DNA from: Saccharibacter floricola DSM 15669
GTDB lineage: Bacteria > Pseudomonadota > Alphaproteobacteria > Acetobacterales > Acetobacteraceae
Direction of reading: 5' to 3'
NCBI RefSeq assembly: GCF_000378165.1
Contig: NZ_KB899349.1
Location: forward strand, 1 to 32,476
Length of the DNA stretch: 32,476 nt
This document shows positions 24,246 through 31,811 of this stretch, in pieces (position 1 is the stretch's first letter; each line of letters begins with the position of its first letter). Made by a program: the position numbers and the translations under genes. Below the pieces are notes generated by a model. The model was not told the origin of the DNA and made no database searches. It was given only the letters and a program-made list of their open reading frames with translations.

Positions 24246-25430
24246 ATGTCAGCACCCTCATGGAAGGCTGTCTATGCCCTATCCTTATGCACCTTTACCC
24301 TGATTGCATCAGAATTTCTGCCCACAAGCCTTCTCACGCCTATGGCCGCTGGTCTGGCCATCACTCAAGGCCAAGCTGGAGAACTCTTAGCGGTATCGGG
24401 GGGCTTCGCCGTCATCAGTAGCTTGAGCGTGCCGTCACTCAGCCGCACCGTTAATCGTCGGTCGCTCGTTCTCCTCCTCACCGGGCTAATGATCGTCTCA
24501 GGCATTCTGGTGGCATGGTCGCCCAACCTCCCCTGCGCTCTGATAGGGCGTGCTCTTCTGGGGGTTGTGGTGGGGGGATTTTGGTCGATCTCGGCAGCCT
24601 TGGTCATGCGCCTTGTCCCTGCTCAAGACGTTCCGCGCGGCCTGTCGCTGCTCAATGGTGGCAATGCGCTTGCCACCACCGTTGCCGCCCCTCTCGCAAG
24701 CGTTCTAGAACCCGTTATCGGTTGGCGCGGCGCTTTCTGCATGGTCGTCCCCTTGGGGGGTATCAGCCTGCTGGCATTGTATCGGACATTGCCTTCCCTT
24801 CCTCCTCAAACACAGCACCACTCTGGAAGCCTTGTCAGCATTCTACGCCATCGTGTCGTCTTCTTCGGCTTTAGCGCGATCGGCCTCGTGTTTATTGGGC
24901 AATTCGCGCTCTTTACCTATCTGCGTCCTTTCCTTGAGCATATCACGCAGGCATCAAGCATGACGGTTTCCCTTTTTCTGCTTCTCTTGGGTTTGTCAGG
25001 GATCGCAGGCGTATGGATAGGGAGCCGTCTTTTTGAACGCTTTTTGACCCCCTGTCTGGTCGCCATACCGGCCCTGTTGGCCCTAATCGCGATCGCAATG
25101 ATCATTGGCGGGTCATCTTTGGGCATTATGATCCCTCTCGTTGCCTTATGGGGGTTTATCGGAACAGCCGCCCCTGCCGCGTGGTGGACGTGGCTCAGTC
25201 GCGCTCTACCCAACGATGCCGAAACCGGCGGCGGTCTGATGGTCGCTCTCATACAGCTCACCATTGCGGCGGGCAGCACGCTGGGCGGCCTCCTGCTGGA
25301 TCATTTTTCCTTCTCTGCCACCTTCGGGATGAGCGCTCTGTGCCTCATAGGTGCAGCGCTACTCTTCCTCACCACACAACGGCCCCAACACGAAGACAGG
25401 GAAACCCACAGATCGCCTCCCCGGCCATAA
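24246..25430 (+). CDS. MFS transporter, DHA1-type efflux (sugar/drug exporter-like)
   Basis: A 394-residue major facilitator with 12 hydrophobic segments. The N-terminal TFTLIASEFLPTSLLTPMAAGL is typical of the arabinose-efflux (SotB/YdhP-like) DHA1 group; motif A variant SLSRTVNRRSLVLLLTGL follows TM2 and GRALLGVVVGGFWSISAAL is the TM4-TM5 motif. A half-repeat occurs at SRLFERFLTPC. An AAAGG ribosome site lies 5 bases before the ATG. It is divergent from, and probably controlled by, the LysR gene on its left. Substrate not predictable. The C-terminal 15 residues are polar. Confidence 0.88.
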   Translation: MSAPSWKAVYALSLCTFTLIASEFLPTSLLTPMAAGLAITQGQAGELLAVSGGFAVISSLSVPSLSRTVNRRSLVLLLTGLMIVSGILVAWSPNLPCALIGRALLGVVVGGFWSISAALVMRLVPAQDVPRGLSLLNGGNALATTVAAPLASVLEPVIGWRGAFCMVVPLGGISLLALYRTLPSLPPQTQHHSGSLVSILRHRVVFFGFSAIGLVFIGQFALFTYLRPFLEHITQASSMTVSLFLLLLGLSGIAGVWIGSRLFERFLTPCLVAIPALLALIAIAMIIGGSSLGIMIPLVALWGFIGTAAPAAWWTWLSRALPNDAETGGGLMVALIQLTIAAGSTLGGLLLDHFSFSATFGMSALCLIGAALLFLTTQRPQHEDRETHRSPPRP

Positions 25431-25559
25431 CGCAAACATAGAACGCTCTTTGCGAGACGAAGGAACGTCTAGCTCCTTACTTGAGGGGGAACTCTTTGAG
25501 GAGCACTGCCTCCTTCTCACTCCACACGCATGGCTTCATGCATCGGAACCTATGAAATA

Positions 25560-25619
25560 GGCAGCCCATCAGAGCGTGGAGCGTGGAGCGTGGAGCGTGG
25601 AGCGTGCTGATGGGCTGCC
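25560..25619. repeat. Inverted repeat enclosing a 7-bp tandem repeat
   Basis: Perfect 13-base arms GGCAGCCCATCAG (25560-25572) and CTGATGGGCTGCC (25607-25619) flank 34 bases made of AGCGTGG repeated 4 times plus a 6-base fifth copy. It lies 129 bases after the MFS gene in a gap (25431-25806) with no gene. A second, weak dyad AGACG...CGTCT is at 25455-25470. No T-tract follows, so a simple terminator role is unlikely. Confidence 0.85.
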
Positions 25620-25806
25620 ATATGATAGACCTCAACCTTTCCGCTAACGCTAGGCTGCCCGTCATCTCTTCAGTCTAGACCTATAGCAAGAAGAGACCCT
25701 GTCACGCCCCCTTCTGATGCCATCAGTCAATATTGACCTATTATTTCCATATCGTTATAAAAAGACATGATATGAACACTCTTACAATCCAGAAGAGCTA
25801 CGTCTC

Positions 25807-26091
25807 TCACCCGTCATCCATCAGCACGGCATCGTCACGATCCAATGCGCGCCGCACATCAACCCCCTGCCAATACCGATCTGCGTGGTCAGGAGGGGCT
25901 GCAAAGCTTGCTTTGACCATCTCCACCACATCATCAAGCTCTTGAAGCATATCGAGCTGGTCAGCTGTTGCGATAAACGTCACTTTGCTTGAAAAACGAT
26001 GGACATGCTGCATCACGGCCACCACATCCCCAGCCGTTAGCTGGGCTGGCGGTGTCGCAAAAACAGCATCAAGACTATGCGTTCTTGTCAT
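25807..26091 (-). CDS. Small protein of unknown function in the phage-type module
   Basis: A 94-residue, Asp/Val-rich acidic protein (MTRTHSLDAVFATPP...). No family recognised. It is predicted to be soluble and largely helical, with a central QLDMLQELDDVVEMVKASF helix that could mediate dimerisation. An AAGGA ribosome site lies about 10 bases before the ATG, which supports a real gene. It lies downstream of the S24 repressor on the same strand, with a 137-base gap holding its own candidate control region, including a 13-base motif shared with the cro-like promoter. It may be regulated by the repressor; function unknown. Confidence 0.6.
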   Translation of the reverse strand: MTRTHSLDAVFATPPAQLTAGDVVAVMQHVHRFSSKVTFIATADQLDMLQELDDVVEMVKASFAAPPDHADRYWQGVDVRRALDRDDAVLMDDG

Positions 26092-26163
26092 TGTGAAATT
26101 CCTTCTAACGCGATGGCATCATCTTGATACCCGCTATAATTAAGAACAGAGATAATTGTTCAA

Positions 26164-26176
26164 AATTTTTGCACAT
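26164..26176 (-). promoter_or_regulatory. Shared 13-base operator-like motif, copy A
   Basis: The minus strand reads ATGTGCAAAAATT, identical to 27048-27060 on the plus strand upstream of the cro-like gene. Here it precedes the 94-residue gene by 72 bases; TTGAAC follows just downstream and could be a -35. A 13-base identity in the control regions of two genes flanking one repressor suggests a repressor-binding element. Confidence 0.45.
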
Positions 26177-26228
26177 CACGTCAAGGAATTTTTTTGCTCA
26201 GCTCCCGTTCATAAAATTTGCCCTGCGC

Positions 26229-26981
26229 TTATTTCCAGAGCCATTTCCCCACAACACGGCCATTAATCTCAATGTCAGACAAAAGCACCTCATCGGTTGG
26301 ATAACTGCTGTTTACACTGATAATCCGCACACGCGGCGGCTTGCTTTTAGGCACCAATTGAAGCTGTTTAATCACAACCCCTAAACCATTCCACAAAACA
26401 TACACGCCATCTGGATTGGGGACTCGGTGGCGTGTATCCACCAACACACGCTCGCCGGGCATAAAGTCAGGCTCCATCGAGTTCCCCAACACGCGCACGA
26501 CCGCAAGACCCGACAAATCAGGGATGTAATTCTCCAAAAAAGCCTTCGGCAACGTCCATGAAGCCAGTGACGTATGCTGGTCTGCTTCTCCGCCTGCTTC
26601 AGCTGTCAGCGCGCCCCCGCCTGCTTGGGGGGAAACGTCATATTCATTAATCACAACAGAACCCACCATCGGCTGCGCCTCATGCCTGTTGACACGCTCT
26701 GCTTGCTCTACCGTGTCGTTGAGCCCCATCATTCCCGGCAATACTCCCGCCAAAGACCAGACTTCCTCCACCGTAATCGGCGGATCGCCACGGTCAACAA
26801 GACTTGGCAGGATTCTCTTAATCAGATCAACCGGTAAGTAGGGCTTTTTATACGTGTCTTCATACGCACGATATGTCGTCCATTTGTCACCATAGCCACA
26901 TTCTTGCGCGAGCTTGCGAATACTCAGCCCCGATCGTTCACGCATCGCTTTAAGACGCTGCGCTGCTGTTAATTCCGCCAT
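26229..26981 (-). CDS. Phage-type repressor: HTH domain plus S24/LexA-like peptidase
   Basis: A 250-residue CI-like repressor. Residues 5-60 form an HTH_XRE-like DNA-binding domain (QRLKAMRERSGLSIRKLAQECGY), although the tail of the HTH is atypical. The C-terminal half is a LexA/S24 domain: catalytic Ser168 in GNSMEPDF and Lys205 in GVVIKQLQ, with VLVDTRHRVPNPDGVYVLW between them. A YDVSPQAGGGA stretch before the domain resembles the linker of phage S24 repressors and could hold the self-cleavage site, cut on RecA/DNA-damage signalling by family precedent. An AAGGGA ribosome site lies 7 bases upstream. It diverges from a cro-like gene, the classic immunity layout. Confidence 0.9.
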   Translation of the reverse strand: MAELTAAQRLKAMRERSGLSIRKLAQECGYGDKWTTYRAYEDTYKKPYLPVDLIKRILPSLVDRGDPPITVEEVWSLAGVLPGMMGLNDTVEQAERVNRHEAQPMVGSVVINEYDVSPQAGGGALTAEAGGEADQHTSLASWTLPKAFLENYIPDLSGLAVVRVLGNSMEPDFMPGERVLVDTRHRVPNPDGVYVLWNGLGVVIKQLQLVPKSKPPRVRIISVNSSYPTDEVLLSDIEINGRVVGKWLWK

Positions 26982-27018
26982 GGCTCTATCCCTTTATGTG
27001 ATGTCATTCATCAGAATT

Positions 27019-27099
27019 GCACTATGTACTAAAAAAGCGCACGTTTCATGTGCAAAAATTATGCTTGACCGCTGTTCTATTTTATTGCACACCTTGTGC
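27019..27099. promoter_or_regulatory. Repressor/cro intergenic operator region
   Basis: The 119-base gap between the divergent repressor and cro-like genes holds several GCAC-centred dyads: GCAC-TAT-GTAC (27019-27029), GCACG-TTTCA-TGTGC (27039-27053) and GCACA-CCT-TGTGC (27087-27099, perfect 5-base arms). ATGTGCAAAAATT (27048-27060) is repeated upstream of the 94-residue gene. TTGACC at 27065-27070 may be a -35, but no good -10 follows. Spacing between arms varies, so which dyads are real sites is unclear. Confidence 0.45.
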
Positions 27100-27100
27100 C

Positions 27101-27331
27101 ATGAACATGATACACACCCTCATTGATCGCCTAGGCGGCACGCGTGACGTGGCACGTCAGCTGAGCCTTTCTCCTTCCACCGTTCAGGGATGGAAACGCG
27201 CCGGACGCATTCCCGCCTCGCGGCTTGTGCAACTGGAACGCACCTTGGGCATTCCGCGTCATATCTGGCGACCCGACCTCTACCTCACCATGCCCTCACC
27301 ATCGTTTTTACGAGAGACCCGCCATGACTGA
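27101..27331 (+). CDS. Cro/YdaS-like HTH DNA-binding protein
   Basis: A 76-residue HTH protein. LIDRLGGTRDVARQLSLSPSTVQGWKRAGRIPASRLVQLERTLGI is the YdaS/Cro-type pattern (V-A-x-x-L-x-h-s-x-x-x-V-x-x-W-x-x-x-G-x-I-P). It diverges from the S24 repressor and so is the expected lytic-side antagonist. The ATG at 27101 has no obvious ribosome site and lies right behind the GCACACCTTGTGC dyad; the ATG two codons later is equally possible. In-frame ATGs further upstream would run through the operators. Its stop overlaps the DUF1376 start by 8 bases. Confidence 0.82.
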   Translation: MNMIHTLIDRLGGTRDVARQLSLSPSTVQGWKRAGRIPASRLVQLERTLGIPRHIWRPDLYLTMPSPSFLRETRHD

Positions 27332-28115
27332 CCTTCCCGCCCCCCTCACACCTCCTGATTGTGACCTTCGCGGCTATGATTTCATGCCTCTTTTTGCGAC
27401 CCGTCTTCTTGATAGCGACCTATACGCGCTTTCAACCGGCGCTGAGTTTAAAGCCGCTTTAACCTTATGGTGCAAAGCATGGCTGCAAGTCCCCGCTGGG
27501 AGCCTGCCTGCTGATGAGCGCATTTTGGCCCATCTCTCCATGACCGGAAGCACATGGGATTGTGTGCGTGACCTTGCTTTGCATGGCTGGATACTATGCT
27601 CTGATGGGCGGCTTTATCACCCGCTGATTGCCCAAGAGGCCATCAAAGCCTTTGCCATGCGCCGTAAAGAAAGAGAGCGCAAAGCCCGCCAACGCGCTCG
27701 CCTCCGCTCGGTGTCTTCCCTGTCCCATGGGACAGCCGAACGACAGGACGCCTTCTTCCGCGCTGACAGGGACAGTGACAGGGACAAAGACAGTGAGTCG
27801 CCCGGTACCCCGCGACAGCCCCATCATGACGGCCAGCGCCTTTCCGAAACCTGGACGCTGACCGACGAGCTCGCCGCTTATGCACACGAACTCGGCCTCT
27901 CCCCTGCCCGTGAAGCCGAAAGCTTTTGCGATTATTGGCGCTCAACAGCCAATGAACGCGCCGTTAAGCATGATTGGAATGCAGCGTTCCGTATTTGGTG
28001 CCGCAAAAGTGCCGAACGCCGCCAAACACGCCGCGCAAGCTCCTCTCGTTCCCCTTCTGCTGCCGAACAAAACCGCTCTGAACTTCTCGCCCTTGCCCGT
28101 GGAGCCCTTTCATGA
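27324..28115 (+). CDS. DUF1376-type phage replication protein
   Basis: A 263-residue protein. The N-terminal domain (about 15-115) is of the DUF1376 type: YDFMPLFATRLLDSDLYALSTGAEFKAALTLWCKAWLQVPAGSLP, then LAHLSMTG and LYHPLIAQEA, a winged-helix-like domain common in phage replication modules. A basic helix (RRKERERKARQRARLR) and a charged Asp/Arg repeat follow, then a conserved C-terminal region WTLTDELAAYAHELGLSPAREAESFCDYWRSTANERAVKHDWNAAFRIWCRK typical of phage replication initiator proteins. The start at ATG 27324 overlaps the cro-like stop. By context it initiates or organises replication of the element. Confidence 0.8.
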   Translation: MTDLPAPLTPPDCDLRGYDFMPLFATRLLDSDLYALSTGAEFKAALTLWCKAWLQVPAGSLPADERILAHLSMTGSTWDCVRDLALHGWILCSDGRLYHPLIAQEAIKAFAMRRKERERKARQRARLRSVSSLSHGTAERQDAFFRADRDSDRDKDSESPGTPRQPHHDGQRLSETWTLTDELAAYAHELGLSPAREAESFCDYWRSTANERAVKHDWNAAFRIWCRKSAERRQTRRASSSRSPSAAEQNRSELLALARGALS

Positions 28116-28627
28116 CCGCTGCCCTCGCCACACTAACACCCAGCCATCCGCTGACCCGAACGCTGCATATCCGCCGCTGGGAAAGCTATAACGGCCTCGT
28201 TTTACGTGGACGCATGCCCCCCAAAGACCCCGCGTTGACGGAAGAAGCCACCGCGCTGCTGCACCAGATTGACCAAGCCCTCACTCCGCTATCGGAGGAA
28301 GGAACGCGCCGCCAGCTGACGCTTTTAGTCGCCTCGTTAGGGCAAGTGATAGCTAACCCGCCCAGTGGACAAAAGATGCAACAATGGATCGATATCGCAA
28401 CATTAGCCATGCACGATGTTCCTCGTCATTGCTGGGGGAAAAATGCCCTACGCCGGGCCATGCAACGCTTTACCTTCATGCCCAGCCCAGCCGAGCTCCA
28501 TACCCTGCTGCATGAAGAAGCACGAGATCTCCGCGAAAAACGAGCCCAGATCGCCCTTTTTCTTCGTGAACCCAGCTCTCTCACCACCAGCCATGATGTT
28601 TTTTATGACGATGCACCATCACAATAA
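28112..28627 (+). CDS. Hypothetical phage replication-module protein
   Basis: A 171-residue protein with a 4-base ATGA overlap with the DUF1376 gene, so translationally coupled. No family assigned with confidence. The C-terminal part WGKNALRRAMQRFTFMPSPAELHTLLHEEARDL holds the FMPSPAEL string, which I associate with proteins encoded next to phage replication initiators (helicase-loader-like partners). The N-terminus is Thr/Pro-rich, the centre helical with PPSGQKMQQWI. A role as partner of the upstream replication protein is inferred from context and this short motif only. Confidence 0.65.
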   Translation: MTAALATLTPSHPLTRTLHIRRWESYNGLVLRGRMPPKDPALTEEATALLHQIDQALTPLSEEGTRRQLTLLVASLGQVIANPPSGQKMQQWIDIATLAMHDVPRHCWGKNALRRAMQRFTFMPSPAELHTLLHEEARDLREKRAQIALFLREPSSLTTSHDVFYDDAPSQ

Positions 28628-28727
28628 ATCACTCCCCTCTAAGCCCGACCTCATTGGCGTTATCGGCTTCCAGACCGATTGGCGCTTTATCCCTCTTACC
28701 CTGCCAGCAGAAAGCACAGAGAAATGA
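28605..28727 (+). CDS. Small coupled ORF between replication genes
   Basis: A 40-residue frame starting at ATG 28605 (or 28611), out of frame with the end of the upstream gene and ending in an ATGA overlap with the next gene. It reads MTMHHHNKSLPSKPDLIG, then FQTDWRFIPL. The start-stop overlap chain with both neighbours is what supports it. Function unknown; no family recognised. Confidence 0.4.
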   Translation: MTMHHHNKSLPSKPDLIGVIGFQTDWRFIPLTLPAESTEK

Positions 28728-29287
28728 CCGCAAAAACCACACGTCGCACGAAAACTCAGCCCCCCTCCAATAAACCGACCAAAGAGCGGATCGCCAAAGA
28801 TGATTACGAAACCTTTGGTAAAAAACGCCTCAAACTCAATACGGTTAAAGCACTTCATCGCGCAGGTGATATTGGTGGCGAAGAAGTCACCGCCGCTCGC
28901 CGCTGGCTTGAAGACTTCGTTTTTGCTGATTATGGCTATGCAGACTACACGCAAGAACCGCTTGATAAAGACTATATTCGCGGCAATCTCCACACCTTCA
29001 CCATTAGTCGCAGCCATGCCTCCGCTCGTATTGGCGAAGTCCAAGATGTGCTCGGCCTCTGTGCGCATATTCGGCTAAAAATGCTGCTAGTTGATGAGCT
29101 ATCTTTCTCCGCAATGGGGCGAGAGCTGTACCCCCAGAAAGGCAAGACCGAAGCCAACGCCCATGCTCGCGCCCAGTGCGCCCTTCTCTTGGAGCAACTG
29201 GCAGGGTTTTACCTCGAAAAACACCGCGAGAAACTCCGCGCCCGCCGCGCAACCATTGCCTCTCAGGCCAAGCACGGCAGCTCCTAA
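28724..29287 (+). CDS. Hypothetical phage protein, DUF6456/antiterminator-like
   Basis: A 187-residue, mainly helical basic protein. Lys/Thr-rich disordered N-terminus (1-25); central RAGDIGGEEVTAARRWLEDFVFADYGYADYT; C-terminal RIGEVQDVLGLCAHIRLKMLLVDELSFSAMGRELYP followed by ALLLEQLAGFY, which resembles a sigma-like/DUF6456 HTH region used by some phage transcription regulators. This similarity is by pattern only. Positioned last in the coupled early module, where lambdoid phages keep a late regulator. In-frame ATG 15 codons upstream is disfavoured because 28724 sits in an ATGA junction. Confidence 0.6.
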   Translation: MTAKTTRRTKTQPPSNKPTKERIAKDDYETFGKKRLKLNTVKALHRAGDIGGEEVTAARRWLEDFVFADYGYADYTQEPLDKDYIRGNLHTFTISRSHASARIGEVQDVLGLCAHIRLKMLLVDELSFSAMGRELYPQKGKTEANAHARAQCALLLEQLAGFYLEKHREKLRARRATIASQAKHGSS

Positions 29288-29382
29288 CGCCCAGCCGCAA
29301 ACATCCGTTGCACCGCCTCTCTGACCACAGTAAACTCCCTATGATACGTAGATATCCGACCATAGAAAACAAGGATAATGCA

Positions 29383-29523
29383 ATGGGAGCTTTAATAGGG
29401 GGAGCGATCTATGCCGCTCTTTTCCGTGTAAATTCGCAAGGATTTTTGTCCCTACATAATATAGCAAGCGCCTTCTTTTATGTAATACTATTTACTGTAA
29501 TCGCATTCTTTTTATATAAATAG
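29383..29523 (+). CDS. Small one- or two-span membrane protein
   Basis: A 46-residue hydrophobic protein, MGALIGGAIYAALFR then a second segment IASAFFYVILFTVIAFFLYK. An AAGGA ribosome site 8 bases upstream of ATG 29383 supports it; an in-frame ATG at 29341 is less likely. It precedes a strong terminator. Small membrane proteins in this position in phages may be holin-like or superinfection proteins, but nothing in this sequence proves that. Confidence 0.5.
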   Translation: MGALIGGAIYAALFRVNSQGFLSLHNIASAFFYVILFTVIAFFLYK

Positions 29524-29534
29524 TAGCGATAGAG

Positions 29535-29564
29535 TAAGAGGGAAAACACTCCCTCTTATTTTTT
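29535..29564 (+). terminator. Rho-independent terminator
   Basis: TAAGAGGGA (29535-29543) pairs perfectly with TCCCTCTTA (29550-29558) over a 6-base loop, followed by six T residues. It ends the phage-type module 12 bases after the small membrane protein. The following stretch (29565-29797) is AT-rich with no credible gene. Confidence 0.85.
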
Positions 29565-29797
29565 ATCCTTATCAAACCATTTTTCTCTCATGACTAAAAT
29601 AGTAATAAACATATGTCTAAAATCGAAAATATCTCTGGTGTCCTTGATAATATACGCTTTCCTCCAACATGAACATTTCTTTTAACCCTCCTTCTCCTAC
29701 AAAAAGATCACGTTAAAAATAGAGAATAGCCACACAACAAACGATACTTCTTACAAAAGACACGGATGAGAGAAAATTTACTCCCATGCGACCGTTT

Positions 29798-29825
29798 TTG
29801 ACGCACTGACATTTTATCTTATAAA
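29798..29825 (+). promoter_or_regulatory. Strong promoter of the dynamin-like gene pair
   Basis: TTGACG (29798-29803), a 16-base spacer, TATAAA (29820-29825). It lies about 118 bases before the first GTPase start, which implies a long leader (about 110 nt) containing a hairpin. Confidence 0.55.
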
Positions 29826-29893
29826 TCGTCTCTCAAGCTTCCACCGTAAAGAGAGAGAAGCAATAAGTGGAATAACGCCCATCGTTCCCTCGA

Positions 29894-29927
29894 AAGGCAT
29901 CTATTCTACAATCGTTTTTGATGCCTT
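29894..29927 (+). promoter_or_regulatory. Leader hairpin next to the GTPase ribosome site
   Basis: AAGGCATC (29894-29901) and GATGCCTT (29920-29927) form a perfect 8-bp stem with an 18-base loop, ending 3 bases before the AGGAG ribosome site (29931-29935) of the first dynamin-like gene. Position suggests control of translation start, possibly by trapping or exposing the site. Confidence 0.4.
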
Positions 29928-29943
29928 CACAGGAGAAGTCGCA

Positions 29944-31749
29944 TTGGCCAATCACAAAGCACAAACATTTTGCGCAGCAGCAGAAGCGTGCTTCCATACT
30001 GTTTCTTTTCAAGAATGGGGTCATGACCTGCACGAATATCCCGGCAGCGTCGGACAAGGCGTCCGCTTTCTCGACGAAACTCGGGACACCCTAAAAACGA
30101 CGCTCAACACGACGATGAACGCTCAAGAGTGGGATAAATTAGTTATTGCTTTTTACGGTGAGACCAATGCTGGCAAGTCTACTCTGATTGAAGCCCTTTG
30201 TTCTCACTTTGACAAAAATGGACAACAAACCCGTAAACATCAGCCCATCGGCGCGGCCATTGGCGACGGGCGCTCCGACTACACGCGCACAACAACAGCC
30301 TACCCCTGCTCTCTTGGTGGGCAAGCGTTCACCCTACTTGACGTTCCGGGTATTGAAGGCCGTGAAGACATTGTGCAAGAGGAAATTAAACGCGCCGTTT
30401 CGTCCGCTCATGTCATCTTTTATGTCACCAGCGATGCTGCGCCGCCGCAAACCTCCGGCGGCGATACAACCCGTGATGGACATCACAACGAAATTGAAGG
30501 CACGCTTGAAAAGATAAAGCACCATCTCCGTGAAGAAGCGCGCATTTATCGTATTTTTAACAAACGTACCCAATCTCCCCGTATGCTAGCCAATGGACTC
30601 ACCGTCACTGATGAAGAGCGGGCCACCCTGATTGATGCCGATCATCATATAAAATCTGTGCTTGGACGCACTTATGAAGGCCATATCACGCTCTCTGCTC
30701 TGCCTGCCTTCCTCGCAATAAACGCCCCTTTTCCCGCTGAGCATCGTTTCTTCAGCCAACAAAAAAAGTTCCTTGCTGCACTCCCTGCAGAAAAGCTTCT
30801 TGATGCCAGTGGACTTCAGCATTTCCTTCATCTTTTGGAACACGATATCCTCCCCCAAAGCCATCAACGCATTATAGACACGAATCTCTCTAAACTTTTT
30901 CGGATCGTTCAGACAACAGAGCATACCGTCACGCATACCGCAGATGGAATCCTCGCCCCATTGGATGAAACATACGCTCTCTTAGAAGACGCCGCCTGGG
31001 CGTATTCCCAGCTTCCTTTTGACATTCAACATGACTACAATCGCCTTGCGACACGACTAGAGGAAATATTTATCAACGATGTGCGTCAACGTATGGACAT
31101 CCATCACAAAGACGCGATGTGGTCAGACTTTGATGGCACTGTTAGAGAAAAACTAGAGGCCGCCATCAAGGAATCCCTCAAGGAACTTTCTCGTTTTGGA
31201 GAGGGCGAAGTCGAACATTTCGTCGAACGTTCTTACAAAAGAATGCGTAGAATCGACCAACGCTTCGTCTCTATTATGCAGCAAAACACACTCACGACCT
31301 TAGAAGACTTCTGTCCCCAAACAGATAAACTCACTGAAGAACTGGTCTTTAAGACAGCCTCAGGCATTGATGGATGGGGCCTTGGCGGCACCATTGCCGG
31401 CGTTCTTATCGGTCTTTGTTTAGGACCGATCGGCTGGGTGGAGGCCGCTATTGCTGGAGTAGGCGGCCTTTGGAGCATGAGAAAACTCCTCGACTCATCC
31501 TATCAAGAACAACAGCAAAAAGACGCTATTGAAGCTGTCCTCAATAACATTCGCCCCAAACTAAGCAAAGCGCTTCATGAAAATTTAAGTGCAATTTCTA
31601 CACCTCTTTGTTCCTTTTGTTGCAAAAAAGAGAAAGAATTTCAGACCATTGCAACCCATGTCAACGAAACAAAGCAAGAGCTTACGCATACTCGTGATGA
31701 GCTCACCTCATTTTGTAAAAAGAACACATCTCTCTCCCTGAATACATAA
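29944..31749 (+). CDS. Dynamin-like GTPase 1
   Basis: A 601-residue large GTPase. G1/P-loop GETNAGKST (72-80), a G2 threonine region TRTTTAY (114-120), G3 DVPG (133-136) and a G4-position FNKRTQ (NKRT, lacking the usual Asp). A helical stalk-like region follows (about 290-470), then a strongly hydrophobic glycine-rich stretch (about 479-510, GGTIAGVLIGLCLGPIGW) that fits a membrane-inserting paddle, and a helical tail with a Cys cluster CSFCC (556-560) before a coiled-coil-like C-terminus. TTG start, with AGGAG 8 bases upstream. Bacterial dynamin-like proteins remodel membranes, often in pairs; the second gene is 62 bases downstream. Function in this organism unknown. Confidence 0.8.
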   Translation: MANHKAQTFCAAAEACFHTVSFQEWGHDLHEYPGSVGQGVRFLDETRDTLKTTLNTTMNAQEWDKLVIAFYGETNAGKSTLIEALCSHFDKNGQQTRKHQPIGAAIGDGRSDYTRTTTAYPCSLGGQAFTLLDVPGIEGREDIVQEEIKRAVSSAHVIFYVTSDAAPPQTSGGDTTRDGHHNEIEGTLEKIKHHLREEARIYRIFNKRTQSPRMLANGLTVTDEERATLIDADHHIKSVLGRTYEGHITLSALPAFLAINAPFPAEHRFFSQQKKFLAALPAEKLLDASGLQHFLHLLEHDILPQSHQRIIDTNLSKLFRIVQTTEHTVTHTADGILAPLDETYALLEDAAWAYSQLPFDIQHDYNRLATRLEEIFINDVRQRMDIHHKDAMWSDFDGTVREKLEAAIKESLKELSRFGEGEVEHFVERSYKRMRRIDQRFVSIMQQNTLTTLEDFCPQTDKLTEELVFKTASGIDGWGLGGTIAGVLIGLCLGPIGWVEAAIAGVGGLWSMRKLLDSSYQEQQQKDAIEAVLNNIRPKLSKALHENLSAISTPLCSFCCKKEKEFQTIATHVNETKQELTHTRDELTSFCKKNTSLSLNT

Positions 31750-31811
31750 GTATGACACGCGTTCCATAATACTTCACGCCTCTTGTTCAGGTCTTTCCTA
31801 AGGAACATCCC

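Noticed and set aside
25573-25606. Short direct repeats considered as a CRISPR array
   Set aside because: The 7-base units are contiguous with no spacers, far too short for CRISPR repeats, and no cas gene is nearby.
29833-30057. 74-residue minus-strand ORF overlapping the first dynamin-like gene start
   Set aside because: Overlaps the leader and the well-supported GTPase start on the other strand; no ribosome site or motif seen.
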